Below are positions 9,657-18,515 of a stretch of 38,899 nucleotides of DNA, piece after piece (the stretch's first letter is position 1; each line of letters starts with the position of its first letter). The DNA is from UBA2645 sp044360285 (GTDB taxonomy: Bacteria; Pseudomonadota; Alphaproteobacteria; Rickettsiales; UBA1997): assembly GCA_044360285.1 (NCBI GenBank), contig JBIKKP010000010.1:1-38899 (forward strand). The letters run 5' to 3'. The notes under the pieces were generated by a model. That model did no database searches, was not told the origin of the DNA, and saw nothing but the letters and a program-made list of their open reading frames with translations. Position numbers and translations under genes: made by a program.

Positions 9657-10262
9657 ATGTTACTTCGCTCAATATACGGACAGAAACTTGCACATATTTT
9701 TGCCTTCGCTGCCGCAAGCGCAATTCACGGCGCCGCAACAATTTGGTCACTATCACCTTCGCAACCCCTTGTTATGAATCAGCAAGCAATTCAAGTAAGT
9801 TTTGTTGCTCCATCAAACACCAACAACAAAAACGAAAATCACTCAAAAAAAGAAATTGCACCAAAAGTTGAAAATTTGAATGCGCTAAAAACTCAAAAGA
9901 AGCAGGAGGCTGAAAAAACCGCTGCCAAAAAAGAAACCTCTGGCCGCGTTGATCCAAATGCCGTTGCTAATAAAGCTGCAGAAAGTGAACCAGTTTTTGA
10001 TGCCGCTTATTTAAACAACCCTGCCCCATTCTATCCAAGCGCGGCAAAGCGTAAAAGCATTCAAGGAAAAGTTCTTGTTGATGTTGTTGTAAAAACCGAT
10101 GGAACGCCCGCGCAGGTTCAAATTGCTCGTTCCAGCGGCTATGGCGATCTTGACGAAGCCGCTCTTGATGCAATCAAGCAATGGCGCTTCATTCCGGCTA
10201 AAAGCAAGGGCCAAGCCATTCAAGCCAATGTTATCGTTCCAATCGAATTCAAAATAATTTAG
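9657..10262 (+). CDS. tonB: TonB energy-transducing protein
   Basis: A 201-residue TonB. Residues about 9-30 form the single N-terminal membrane anchor (LAHIFAFAAASAIHGAATIW). A Lys/Glu/Ala-rich periplasmic linker follows, with few prolines compared with the E. coli protein. The C-terminal domain at about 120-201 has the family pattern (PAPFYPSAAKRKSIQGKVLVDVVV ... LDEAALDAIKQWRFIPA). TonB couples the proton motive force, through ExbB and ExbD, to outer-membrane receptors such as the siderophore receptor at 11481. It is the first gene of a tightly packed operon with a Fur-like site in front. The ATG has no Shine-Dalgarno. Confidence 0.9.
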   Translation: MLLRSIYGQKLAHIFAFAAASAIHGAATIWSLSPSQPLVMNQQAIQVSFVAPSNTNNKNENHSKKEIAPKVENLNALKTQKKQEAEKTAAKKETSGRVDPNAVANKAAESEPVFDAAYLNNPAPFYPSAAKRKSIQGKVLVDVVVKTDGTPAQVQIARSSGYGDLDEAALDAIKQWRFIPAKSKGQAIQANVIVPIEFKII

Positions 10263-10267
10263 CAAAA

Positions 10268-10933
10268 ATGCATTTCTCTCAAGCCTTCTTCGCCGGCAAT
10301 TCCGTAGTCGCTGCTGTGCTTTTTTTTCTGATTGCCATGTCTTTTGCAAGCTGGTATATCATTGTCTGGAAGTCTCTGAGACTGCGCGCAGAACACCTTG
10401 CATTCAAAAAATTTAACAAAAACTACGCCAACATCAAAGACTGGCCAAAAGCTTTAATGAATGGAGAAAAGTTGAAGAATGTTGATGGCAGCGTGGAAAT
10501 GTTGCTTGCCGAAGTAAGAAAATTGGACGCCATTTTACCACAATATGAAAATCACGAAGCTAAAAAAGAAATTCTCACTATGCACTTGCTGCAAACTCTT
10601 GACGAGGTTCGTTTCTCGCTTGATCGCGGTCTGACCGTTCTTGCCTCAACTGGCAGCGCCGCTCCATTCATCGGGCTTTTTGGAACTGTTTGGGGAATTT
10701 ATCACGCACTCACCGACATCGCCGCACAAGGAAATGCTGGCCTCAACGTTGTTGCAGGGCCAATGGGCGAAGCATTAATTGCAACGGCAATTGGCCTTTT
10801 TGCGGCGATCCCTGCAGTGTTGGCATATAACAGCTTTGTTCGTCTCAACCGTCTCTTGATCCAGAATTTACGCCACGTCGCCGAACAGATGACGGTTTAC
10901 ATTTCCAACAATCGCAGCATTCAAAGACGCTAA
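10268..10933 (+). CDS. exbB: ExbB proton channel subunit
   Basis: A 221-residue inner-membrane protein of the MotA/TolQ/ExbB family. Three membrane segments are visible at about 12-32 (AAVLFFLIAMSFASWYIIVW), about 125-145 (ASTGSAAPFIGLFGTVWGIYHAL) and about 168-190 (ALIATAIGLFAAIPAVLAYN), with the conserved G-L-F-G-T-V-W-G-I motif in the second. It forms the proton channel with ExbD. Five bases separate it from tonB and none from exbD. TolQ is an alternative name for this fold, but the tonB neighbour supports ExbB. Confidence 0.9.
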   Translation: MHFSQAFFAGNSVVAAVLFFLIAMSFASWYIIVWKSLRLRAEHLAFKKFNKNYANIKDWPKALMNGEKLKNVDGSVEMLLAEVRKLDAILPQYENHEAKKEILTMHLLQTLDEVRFSLDRGLTVLASTGSAAPFIGLFGTVWGIYHALTDIAAQGNAGLNVVAGPMGEALIATAIGLFAAIPAVLAYNSFVRLNRLLIQNLRHVAEQMTVYISNNRSIQRR

Positions 10934-11338
10934 ATGAAAGGAAATTTCGAACGCGAAGAATTGCAGGCACCGCTTGCCGAAATCAATATGACGCCACTGG
11001 TTGACGTGATGCTGGTGCTGTTGGTGATCTTCTTAATTACTGCGCCAATGCTGACTTCGGCAATTAATCTTAACCTGCCAAGTGAAACTGCGGCGCAAAT
11101 TACCGAAGAAGAATTTTTGGCAATTTCGATTACCAAATCAGGCCAATACTATCTTGGCGAAAGCGCCGTAAATTTTGATGATTTAGAAAAAAAATTGGCA
11201 AGCGCTGCGAAAAATAATACCAAGCAGCAACTTCGTTTGCACGCCGATGCCGAAGTTTCATATGGCGCAGTGAGTAAAGTACTGGCAAGCGCTCAGCGCC
11301 TTGGTTTGAACAATATAGCTTTTATTACGAAGAAGTAA
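10934..11338 (+). CDS. exbD: ExbD energy transduction protein
   Basis: A 134-residue single-pass inner-membrane protein. The N-terminal motif INMTPLVDVMLVLLVIFLIT contains the membrane Asp that carries protons in ExbD/TolR, at about residue 25. The rest is the periplasmic domain. Its ATG follows the exbB stop directly, so the two are probably translationally coupled. It is the last gene of the tonB operon and converges on the siderophore receptor gene, with a hairpin repeat between them. Confidence 0.9.
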   Translation: MKGNFEREELQAPLAEINMTPLVDVMLVLLVIFLITAPMLTSAINLNLPSETAAQITEEEFLAISITKSGQYYLGESAVNFDDLEKKLASAAKNNTKQQLRLHADAEVSYGAVSKVLASAQRLGLNNIAFITKK

Positions 11339-11409
11339 GTGCCTAGTTTTAAGGATGCTTGGATGAAAAAACATATGCTTCAACAGGCTTGGCATGACTT
11401 AATTTTGCA

Positions 11410-11456
11410 GAAAATTTTTGCATGAACCTGCGAACGGGGTTTGCAAACCCCGTTCG
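11410..11456 (+). repeat. Hairpin repeat family A, copy 1 (between convergent exbD and receptor gene)
   Basis: An 18-base conserved lead GAAAATTTTTGCATGAAC (11410-11427) is followed by a perfect palindrome with 12-base arms (CGAACGGGGTTT and its complement, 11431-11456). The same lead plus a hairpin of different sequence occurs at 22274-22320 (inverted) and 38845-38890, and a worn copy at 16014-16051. It could act as a bidirectional terminator, although no U-tract directly follows. Confidence 0.8.
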
Positions 11457-11480
11457 AGCAAATCTTTGATGCAGCGACTT

Positions 11481-13616
11481 CTAAAAATCCGCGATCAAAG
11501 AAAGTTTGTAAGCCCTTGGTGATCCTGGCTGGATGTTGTTATTGTTGTGAGCGGTTTGTATGTATTTTTCACCAAGCAAATTCTCAACATTGAGCTGCAA
11601 GCGATAACTTTGGTTAATTTTGTAATAAGCTGCGCCATCAAGCCTGGTAAAGCCGCGCAGCTTCACCGCGTTATCAGCGGCGGCAAACTGACTTGATTGC
11701 TTAATCACACCAAGTCCTGCTGACCACTGCTGCGTAAAGTCATATTTATTCCACAGCGAAAATTTATTTCTTGGGGTCAAAGCCAATTTACTTCCAGCTT
11801 GTGCAGTTGTGGTCTGGCTAATCACAGTCTGGTTAACAGTTTCTGCGTCTTGAAAAGAATAACCACCTACCACTTGCCAAGCGTCATTGACTTTACCGGT
11901 TGCGCCAAGCTCTAAACCTCTGGTTTGCGACTCGCCAGTTAAAATGAAAAATCCTGCATTAACTGGATCGTTGGCGCGACTATTGGTACGATTCAGTTGA
12001 TAAATTGCCGCAGATAAATTCAGGCGCGGATTAACATCCCACTTCGCACCAATTTCATAATTCTTCATCTCTTCTGGATCTAGACTTACTGTTTGTGTAG
12101 TAAGCGCTGAAAATTGATCGCCCGAGCTTGGCAAATAGGTGACAGAATAACTTCCATAGAAGGATAGAGTTTTTTGCGGCTTAATCACAATTCCAGCGCG
12201 CGGTGAAACAAGGTGATTAACTTGCTTAAAAGTTCGGTAGTTACGCAAATTATGAAAATCGAGCTCAAACCTGTCATAGCGCAGTCCGCCAACAAGTTGC
12301 AGATGTTTATTAATATCAATTTGGTCCTGAAAATAGGTACCAAAGATTTTTACCTTTGAGGCTGAGTTATTATCGCTGTCCGACTGGCGATAAACAATTG
12401 GCGTGAAGTCAAGCGAGTTTGCCGCAGAAATTGTTCGAGCAGTTGCGCTGCCATTAAAATATCCCGTATTTCGCATTGCGCGCGATTCTTGGTTGCTAAC
12501 CTCAGCACCAAATAACGCTAAATGCTTTACTGAGCCAGTTTCAAATTTTTTAGTGAGATCGGTTTGGTTGGTAAAATTTCTGCGCTCCATGCTATCATTG
12601 TAAGCAGCAAGGGCAAAATTCCCTGAAGAATCAACGGCGCTGTTAGCGTAAACATTCTGATAAAATTTTGAGTTTTTAGTGTAGCGCGTGTGGTTTCTAA
12701 GCTGTAGGCTGTTGTCAAAATCGTGAGTTATGATTGCATAAACTGAATCAAGTTTTGCTGTTGCATCATTTTGATTTGGATTGCCAAAGAAAGTTTTTGC
12801 CTTGGTTGCGTAAACTTCGCCATTTTGCGAAGGAAGGCCACGATCGTTAAAACGCTGATCGCTGAAATGTTCATAACCAGTTTTTAACTCTGTTTCCTCG
12901 CCAATGTTGAAGGTTGCCGTAGGGCTGATTCCATAACGCTCAAGATCGCCATAACGACGGAATGTTGATGATTTTTCATACATCGCATTCAAGCGGAAAG
13001 CTGCGTCTGGATTGATTTTATCACCCAAGTCAGTTTCAAAGCGACGATTTTCAAATGATCCGCCGGTTAAAACCAAACGACGTTTTCTGCTACCATCTGC
13101 TGATTTCAAAACTCGGTTAATCACGCCGCCAGCGCCACCGCGACCAAAAGCCATTGCGCTTGGCCCTTTTAAAACTTCGATGCGGTCGACGTTATAGAAA
13201 TCGCGGTAATACTGCAAATCGTCACGCGCAGCATCAACAAAAAAATCAGCAGTACTGCTATTGCCGCGCATAACAATTTGATCGCGATTATTTTCTCCCT
13301 GCGCAACGCCAACGCCTGGAACATATTGCATTGCACTTTGCAAATCACTGATATTTTGATCACGAATTTGATCTTGGGTCACCACCGATATTGACTGCGG
13401 AACGTCAATTAATGGGGTTTCTGTGCGTGTTGATGAACGCGTTAAACCAGTTTTATAGCCATCAACTTGGCCATCGCTTTTCGATGCAACGACGGTCACT
13501 TGCGAAAGATAAGTTGTCGAATTTGTGGATTTTTTTTCAGCAGCATTGGCATTTCCAACAAAAACGGAAAAGATCGCCAGCCCAGTAAATAAGGGATTAA
13601 AATAAGTTTTTTGCAT
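11481..13616 (-). CDS. TonB-dependent siderophore receptor
   Basis: A 711-residue outer-membrane receptor for ferric siderophores. It starts with a signal peptide (MQKTYFNPLFTGLAIFSVFVGNANA), then a TonB-box-like QVTVVAS, a plug domain (TPLIDVPQSISVVTQDQIRDQ ... DRIEVLKGPSAMAFGRGGAGGVIN) and a C-terminal beta-barrel ending in Phe (KLSLIADF), as outer-membrane barrels do. The plug motifs match the FhuE/FoxA/FpvA type of receptor for hydroxamate or mixed siderophores; the ligand is not readable. The frame is open to 13697, but the start at 13616 is chosen because the signal peptide begins there and the longer form would translate through a Fur-like site. Confidence 0.92.
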   Translation of the reverse strand: MQKTYFNPLFTGLAIFSVFVGNANAAEKKSTNSTTYLSQVTVVASKSDGQVDGYKTGLTRSSTRTETPLIDVPQSISVVTQDQIRDQNISDLQSAMQYVPGVGVAQGENNRDQIVMRGNSSTADFFVDAARDDLQYYRDFYNVDRIEVLKGPSAMAFGRGGAGGVINRVLKSADGSRKRRLVLTGGSFENRRFETDLGDKINPDAAFRLNAMYEKSSTFRRYGDLERYGISPTATFNIGEETELKTGYEHFSDQRFNDRGLPSQNGEVYATKAKTFFGNPNQNDATAKLDSVYAIITHDFDNSLQLRNHTRYTKNSKFYQNVYANSAVDSSGNFALAAYNDSMERRNFTNQTDLTKKFETGSVKHLALFGAEVSNQESRAMRNTGYFNGSATARTISAANSLDFTPIVYRQSDSDNNSASKVKIFGTYFQDQIDINKHLQLVGGLRYDRFELDFHNLRNYRTFKQVNHLVSPRAGIVIKPQKTLSFYGSYSVTYLPSSGDQFSALTTQTVSLDPEEMKNYEIGAKWDVNPRLNLSAAIYQLNRTNSRANDPVNAGFFILTGESQTRGLELGATGKVNDAWQVVGGYSFQDAETVNQTVISQTTTAQAGSKLALTPRNKFSLWNKYDFTQQWSAGLGVIKQSSQFAAADNAVKLRGFTRLDGAAYYKINQSYRLQLNVENLLGEKYIQTAHNNNNIQPGSPRAYKLSLIADF

Positions 13617-13639
13617 TTGATTTATTTTGATTTCTTGAT

Positions 13640-13658
13640 GAGAATGAGTCTCATTCTC
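13640..13658 (-). promoter_or_regulatory. Fur-box-like operator upstream of the siderophore receptor
   Basis: GAGAATGAGTCTCATTCTC is an almost perfect palindrome and matches the 19-base Fur consensus at 14 positions, on either strand. It ends 24 bases before the receptor ATG. A weak promoter candidate on the minus strand (TTGCTT, 17 bases, GAGAAT) would be covered by it; a better TATAAT lies further upstream at 13696-13701. Iron-dependent repression is the expected role. Confidence 0.65.
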
Positions 13659-13882
13659 TGAAGCGAAATCAAAACAAGCAAGGGGTTTTTTGATCATTAT
13701 ATGATAACAGATTCGTCAAGATTCGCCGCATTTACTCAATCATCGAATCAGCATTTTGATACAAAACCCGGCTACAAAAACAAAAAAAACCACCTTAGAA
13801 ATAATCATTAAAAAGATTAAGCGTCGGGCCGCAATTTCTTCAGCTTTATTATCTTTAAAATCGTCAATTTCTGAGGCTTACA

Positions 13883-15163
13883 ATGTTTAAAAATCAACAA
13901 CTTCGACAAAATTTTACCTCCGGACTTCTGGTCTCCTTCATTGCCCTGCCGCTTTGTATCGCCATTTCGCTTGCTTCGTCTTTTCCAATTTTGTCGGGAA
14001 TTTTTACGGCAATAATTGGTGGAATTTTAGTTTCGCAAATCAGCGGCGCACGTCTTGCCATCAACGGTCCAGCTGCTGGAATGATTGTCGTTATTTTAGA
14101 AGCGGTAGAAAAACTTGGCGCTGGCGATGTTGCCTTAGGATACAAATACACACTTGCCGCAATCCTTTGCGCTGCGCTGATACAACTTGCAACCTCGTTC
14201 ACCTCTCTACCAAATTTGCTGCGCAAATTTCCTGAAAGCATCATTCGCGGCATGATGGTGGCAATTGGACTCATCGTAATTTTGAAACAGCTTTTTGTGC
14301 TATTTGGCTTCAAAGCCCCAAAAGTTCCGCTTTTACAACTTTTTGCCGAAGTTCCTAACGCGTTTCTTGGCGCAAATTTAATTACGCTTGGCATCGGAAC
14401 TTTCACAATTGTGACAATTTTTGTTTGGAAAAAATATCTCGAAAAATACCAAATTTTTCGTCTAATTCCAGTCTATCTTTTTGTTATCATCTGCGGCGCT
14501 GGTCTTGCTTACGTTGCCCATCTGACCACTAGTCATTTTTTCTTACGCGAATCAATGGCAAATCCAGCAACATCGCTGTTCATTGAAATTCCGCACTCAA
14601 TTTTTTCTGCATTTTCTTTACCAGATTTTAGTCAGTTTTTTTCACTAAAATTCTTTATTGCCACTTTCACCATCTATGCAGTTGGAAGCCTGGAAACCAT
14701 TCTCTCGTCTATCGCTGTAGATAAGATTGATCCGCAAAAAAATCACACTGATCTGAAAAAAGACTTACGCGCAATTGGCATTGGCAACGCAATTTGCGGC
14801 GCAATTGGCGGCTTACCAATGATTACTGAAATTGTGCGCAGCAGCGCCAACATTAAATATGGCGCAACCAACAAATGGTCGAATTTCTTTCACGGCGTTT
14901 GTCTTTTGGTTGCAGTCACTATTTTCAACCCACTGCTCCACTTCATTCCCCTTTGCGTGCTGGCAGCAATGCTTGTAATCATTGGCATAAATTTGATAAA
15001 TTTTCCTCTGCTTAAAAAAATTTTTAATTACAGCAAAATAGATTTTGTCTCTGCCCTAACTGTCGTTTTTTGCACCCTGAAAATTGATCTGCTAATTGTT
15101 ATTGGCTCTGGCTTGATCGTCTATTTCTTGCTTCGCAAATTCCAAAAAATTTTAGCAAAATAA
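13883..15163 (+). CDS. SulP family inorganic anion transporter, without STAS domain
   Basis: A 426-residue, very hydrophobic protein with roughly ten to twelve membrane segments. The N-terminal stretch (NFTSGLLVSFIALPLCIAISLASSFPILSGIFTAIIGGILV) and the following SGARLAINGPAAGM match the SulP core, where the G-P-A-A motif is part of the anion site. Family members carry sulfate, bicarbonate or other anions, often with protons or sodium. The sequence stops just after the last membrane helix, so the cytoplasmic STAS domain of typical SulP proteins is absent, as in a known short subgroup. Substrate unknown. The stop overlaps the next start as TAATG. Confidence 0.88.
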   Translation: MFKNQQLRQNFTSGLLVSFIALPLCIAISLASSFPILSGIFTAIIGGILVSQISGARLAINGPAAGMIVVILEAVEKLGAGDVALGYKYTLAAILCAALIQLATSFTSLPNLLRKFPESIIRGMMVAIGLIVILKQLFVLFGFKAPKVPLLQLFAEVPNAFLGANLITLGIGTFTIVTIFVWKKYLEKYQIFRLIPVYLFVIICGAGLAYVAHLTTSHFFLRESMANPATSLFIEIPHSIFSAFSLPDFSQFFSLKFFIATFTIYAVGSLETILSSIAVDKIDPQKNHTDLKKDLRAIGIGNAICGAIGGLPMITEIVRSSANIKYGATNKWSNFFHGVCLLVAVTIFNPLLHFIPLCVLAAMLVIIGINLINFPLLKKIFNYSKIDFVSALTVVFCTLKIDLLIVIGSGLIVYFLLRKFQKILAK

Positions 15164-15969
15164 TGAAAAAAAATTTTGCTTATTTTCTGTTTTTAATTTG
15201 CGTTTTTTTTGGCCAAAATGCCTTTGCCACTGAAGATAATTTGCAGATGTATAACACGGCCTCAAAGCTAGAAGGAAAGGCATTTGGTGCCCATACAAAT
15301 AAAGAAGTTTTTAACCATTTTATTGAAAAACCTCTCAGCAAAAAAACATCAATTGGCGCAATAAACCAAGCCAGTCACACTAGCTCAAATCACAACGGCG
15401 GCACCTCGGCTTACGCAATAAATTCAATCGAAATTTTTCACCGCTATAAAATTTTTAGCGGCGAAAAACTGGGCATCATCATACATAACTCTTTCAAGCC
15501 TCGCGGAATCTATAACGAAAACAAATATCTGGCGCTGATGCCTAAACAAGATGACTACGAACTGCGCTTCCTTTTTGCTTATAACATGAAGGATCGCCTG
15601 GTGAATACGGTGACACGCAACCAAACGCCTTTTTTCTTTCGCGCTGAAACCGCCTATCGCCGCAAGTTTAGCAATCCATTTGACGAGGCGCGATTCAAGC
15701 TGCTGGCTGGATTAAGAATAAACGAAAAATTTTCTCTGCTTGCGCAAGATGACATCAACTGGCTACTAAAATCAAAACCCGACGAAACAATGACCACAAC
15801 AACAAGCCCTGGCATCAGTAAACAAGCCAATCACAGCATCAGCCTTTCGTTGATCTATCACCTTAATCGCAACATCGCCATTCAAGCTGGCTATATGAAG
15901 CGACTTAATGGCGTTAATCCTTTTTACGACGACCGCGGTGCAACTATTGGGGTTTGGAATAGTTTCTAA
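15163..15969 (+). CDS. Putative outer-membrane beta-barrel protein
   Basis: A 268-residue protein with a signal peptide (MKKNFAYFLFLICVFFGQNAFA, cleavage near residue 22) and alternating polar and aromatic strands throughout the mature part (YELRFLFAYNM, FFFRAETAYRRKF, SISLSLIYHLN, NIAIQAGYMKRL). It ends in Phe, typical of barrels assembled by BAM. I do not recognise the family. It is translationally coupled to the SulP gene, which suggests a shared role, perhaps outer-membrane passage for the same solute; this is inference only. Confidence 0.65.
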   Translation: MKKNFAYFLFLICVFFGQNAFATEDNLQMYNTASKLEGKAFGAHTNKEVFNHFIEKPLSKKTSIGAINQASHTSSNHNGGTSAYAINSIEIFHRYKIFSGEKLGIIIHNSFKPRGIYNENKYLALMPKQDDYELRFLFAYNMKDRLVNTVTRNQTPFFFRAETAYRRKFSNPFDEARFKLLAGLRINEKFSLLAQDDINWLLKSKPDETMTTTTSPGISKQANHSISLSLIYHLNRNIAIQAGYMKRLNGVNPFYDDRGATIGVWNSF

Positions 15970-16013
15970 CTCAGCCAACTTGTTCATGCTAAACCCTCAA
16001 AATCCTCGGTTAG

Positions 16014-16051
16014 TTTTGCATGAACTGTTGGACGGCATTACAAATACCGCC
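16014..16051 (+). repeat. Hairpin repeat family A, degenerate copy
   Basis: TTTTGCATGAAC, the core of the conserved lead, is followed by a weaker hairpin (GACGGCATT / AATACCGCC, with two mismatches). It lies between the barrel protein gene (+) and tilS (-), again a convergent junction. A partial inverted copy of the lead (GTTCATGC) is 31 bases upstream at 15982. Confidence 0.5.
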
Positions 16052-16062
16052 AAGCAATTTCA

Positions 16063-17043
16063 TTACTCTTTTCTCAATCGCAAACTTACGGCGTCATGCT
16101 TTTCTAGCATACAGCCATAAAAATTTTTCCGTTTGAAATTCGGCGTTTCAATAACGGCGCGGTAAAAATTTTTCAGGTTTTCCAAGCGTGGTTTGTATTT
16201 TTTTTTGCCCACTTTCATCAACAAAAGCGCCAGCATTTTTAGGGCAATTTTTTCTTCGGTTTTCTTGAATTTTTCTAAGTTAATTAAGAAAGCTCCATCC
16301 GCCCGCTCTTCCACTATTTCTGCGACTTCAATCTGCATCTTATCATTAAAAAGATCACGCATTTTAGAAATTTCATCTGCAGCATTTTTAATGCGTTTCT
16401 CAATAAAATTTTTTTCCGGAAATTCACTCAAAAATTTTCTAATTTTATTGCGTAAAAACTTTTCATCAGCGTTGGTTTCGTCTTCAAACCAACTCATTTT
16501 TTTGGCGCGTAAAAAATCTTTTAGCTCATCTTTATTCACCTCAAGCAGAGGCCGCACCAGCGTCACGCCATCACGTTCAAGAGTTTGTGCAATCGTTGAT
16601 AATCCATCCAAACCAGAGCCACGAAAAAGACGAATCAGAAAATTTTCTGCAACGTCACCAATGTGATGACCAAGAAATAAAAACTTAATTTTGTTTTTTA
16701 GGCAAAAGTCACTAAGCAAATTGTATCTTGCTTCGCGCAAGCTTGCTTCGATATTTTTTGTTGGAACTTCTTGAGCAGAAATTTCTAAAATTTTGTGAGA
16801 GATTTTTTTCTTTGCTAAAATTTTTGTTAGCGCTCGCGCCTCTGTTTTTGACGCTTGGCGCATTTTGTGATCAACAGTTAGCGCAATAAGTTCGATATTT
16901 CTTTCAAAGCAAAACTCGGCAAGCAGCAAAGTTAAAGCCAGAGAATCCGCACCTCCAGAAAGAGCTACAGCAATTTTTTTAGGAATTTTTTTTGAAAAAA
17001 TTTCTTCAATCTTAGTAAAGATTTTTTTAGACAATTCGCACAT
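16063..17043 (-). CDS. tilS: tRNA(Ile)-lysidine synthetase TilS
   Basis: A 326-residue enzyme that adds lysine to C34 of tRNA-Ile(CAU), changing its reading from AUG to AUA, an essential step. The PP-loop ATP motif SGGADS is at residues 29-34, followed by ALTVDHKMRQAS and FLFLGHHIGDVAENFLIRLFRGSGLDGLS, both conserved in TilS. The C-terminal accessory domain is short, as in many alphaproteobacteria. The frame is open to 17172, but the start at 17043 is chosen because AAGGA lies ten bases upstream and longer forms would overlap the divergent tolC start. The two divergent starts are only about 20 bases apart. Confidence 0.9.
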   Translation of the reverse strand: MCELSKKIFTKIEEIFSKKIPKKIAVALSGGADSLALTLLLAEFCFERNIELIALTVDHKMRQASKTEARALTKILAKKKISHKILEISAQEVPTKNIEASLREARYNLLSDFCLKNKIKFLFLGHHIGDVAENFLIRLFRGSGLDGLSTIAQTLERDGVTLVRPLLEVNKDELKDFLRAKKMSWFEDETNADEKFLRNKIRKFLSEFPEKNFIEKRIKNAADEISKMRDLFNDKMQIEVAEIVEERADGAFLINLEKFKKTEEKIALKMLALLLMKVGKKKYKPRLENLKNFYRAVIETPNFKRKNFYGCMLEKHDAVSLRLRKE

Positions 17044-17062
17044 TTCTTTTTCTTCCTTCATC

Positions 17063-18511
17063 ATGCTTAACAAAAAATTTCTTTCAATTTTAGCGCTCAT
17101 TTTTGCGGCATTTTTTTGCCAAGAAAATTGCCAGGCTAAGGAAGCACCAGAGCTTTCATTTAGTGATTTCATCGAGCAAGTAAAAAACCAGAATCTGAAC
17201 TATTCTTACGCAAGCCAAAACGCCAGAGCATTTGAAATGCTGCGCAGAAAAGGTGAACTTGTCAGTGCCATCAAACTTTACGGCTATGGCGAAAAATCTT
17301 TCGCTGAACAAAACAGCCCGATGCAAATTTTTCCTTACGATCGCACCTACTTACAAAAAAATCAGATTGGCTTCACGCATGCTTCAGAGCTTGGCTTAAA
17401 CACCAACATTTACTACTCACTTAATAAATTAACCTACAAAGGCCTTAATACCTCACGCTTTCCCGATCCAGAGCTGGCGCGCTCAAGCTATCAAGCCATG
17501 CCAACAATTTCACTTTCTTTGTCTTTGTGGCAAAATCGCTTTGGCTCTTCAACGCGCGCGCAAAAAGATTCAGCTTTTTTTGAGAACGAAACCAAGAAAT
17601 TACAGTCGCAAGCGCTGTCGAAAGAAACTTTGGTACTTGCACAAAAAACTTATTGGAACTTGGTTTATGCCAGACGCGCCGTTGAAATTGAACAAGCGGC
17701 GCTAAATAGCTCGAGACAAATTCTTGATTATGTCAGCAAAAAAGAAGTGATGAATTTGGGTGAGAAAGCTGACGTTTTGCAGGCAAAAGCGCTTTTTGAA
17801 CTACGCAAATCAGCGCTGCAAATGGCACAAAATTCTGAAAAACTTGCAGCACGTGAATTTAACAAACAGCGCTACGTAAATTCCGCCGAAGTGCCAGAAA
17901 GGCTTTCTAGCATTGACTTTGCGGCTATAGAAAATTTTCTAGTACCAAAAGTTAAAGCCGATGATCGCTTCGATATCAAGGCGCAAGAAACAAACATGAA
18001 GGCTGCAATTGCTGCAGCAAAAGTTGAGGAAGAAAATAACAAACCAGCGCTGAATCTTTATGGCAGCTACTCTACCAACCAATATAAAAAAAGCGCCAAT
18101 TTGGCACTTGGAAATTCTTTTGACGAACGCGGCCGCGGCGGAACCCTTGGCGTAAATTTCTCGATGCCCATAAATTTTTCACTAAGCTCTGAAATCAGAC
18201 AAGGCGCGCTTGCCAACGCCTCAGCAGCAAAAATAAATTACCGCCAAAAAACTTTTGAGCAGGAAAATGATTGGGAAAATTTGGTGCAAAATCTTTCAAC
18301 CTACAAAGCAAATTTGAGACTCGCGCGCAACATTGAAGATGCACAAAAGAAGAAACTAGAAAACGAACGCAGCCGCTTGCGCCAAGGCCGCACCAGCACT
18401 TATCAAGTTCTGCTCTTTGAACAAGATTACTCAAATTCTCAGCTCAACACAATTCAAGTTGCCAATGCTTTGCTTGGCCTGATCGCTGAAGAAAAACTTT
18501 ACCATCAATAA
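17063..18511 (+). CDS. TolC family outer-membrane efflux protein
   Basis: A 482-residue outer-membrane channel of the TolC type. A signal peptide is visible (MLNKKFLSILALIFAAFFCQENCQA). The mature part holds two repeats of long helices typical of the family, with coiled-coil stretches at about 185-260 and 385-480 (QNLSTYKANLRLARNIEDAQKKKLENERSRLRQGRTSTYQVLLFEQD, split here only by eye). It forms a trimeric channel for an inner-membrane pump. The RND gene follows four bases after its stop. No lipoprotein Cys is present at the signal cleavage site. No Shine-Dalgarno is seen; the start is set by the signal peptide. Confidence 0.85.
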   Translation: MLNKKFLSILALIFAAFFCQENCQAKEAPELSFSDFIEQVKNQNLNYSYASQNARAFEMLRRKGELVSAIKLYGYGEKSFAEQNSPMQIFPYDRTYLQKNQIGFTHASELGLNTNIYYSLNKLTYKGLNTSRFPDPELARSSYQAMPTISLSLSLWQNRFGSSTRAQKDSAFFENETKKLQSQALSKETLVLAQKTYWNLVYARRAVEIEQAALNSSRQILDYVSKKEVMNLGEKADVLQAKALFELRKSALQMAQNSEKLAAREFNKQRYVNSAEVPERLSSIDFAAIENFLVPKVKADDRFDIKAQETNMKAAIAAAKVEEENNKPALNLYGSYSTNQYKKSANLALGNSFDERGRGGTLGVNFSMPINFSLSSEIRQGALANASAAKINYRQKTFEQENDWENLVQNLSTYKANLRLARNIEDAQKKKLENERSRLRQGRTSTYQVLLFEQDYSNSQLNTIQVANALLGLIAEEKLYHQ

Positions 18512-18515
18512 TTCC

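Noticed and set aside
9506..9871. 121-codon frame overlapping the tonB start in another phase
   Set aside because: It crosses the Fur-like site and promoter and overlaps tonB, which has full family support; the product has no recognisable domain.
13617..13697. Extended N-terminus of the siderophore receptor
   Set aside because: It would place 27 residues before a clean signal peptide and translate through the Fur-like operator.
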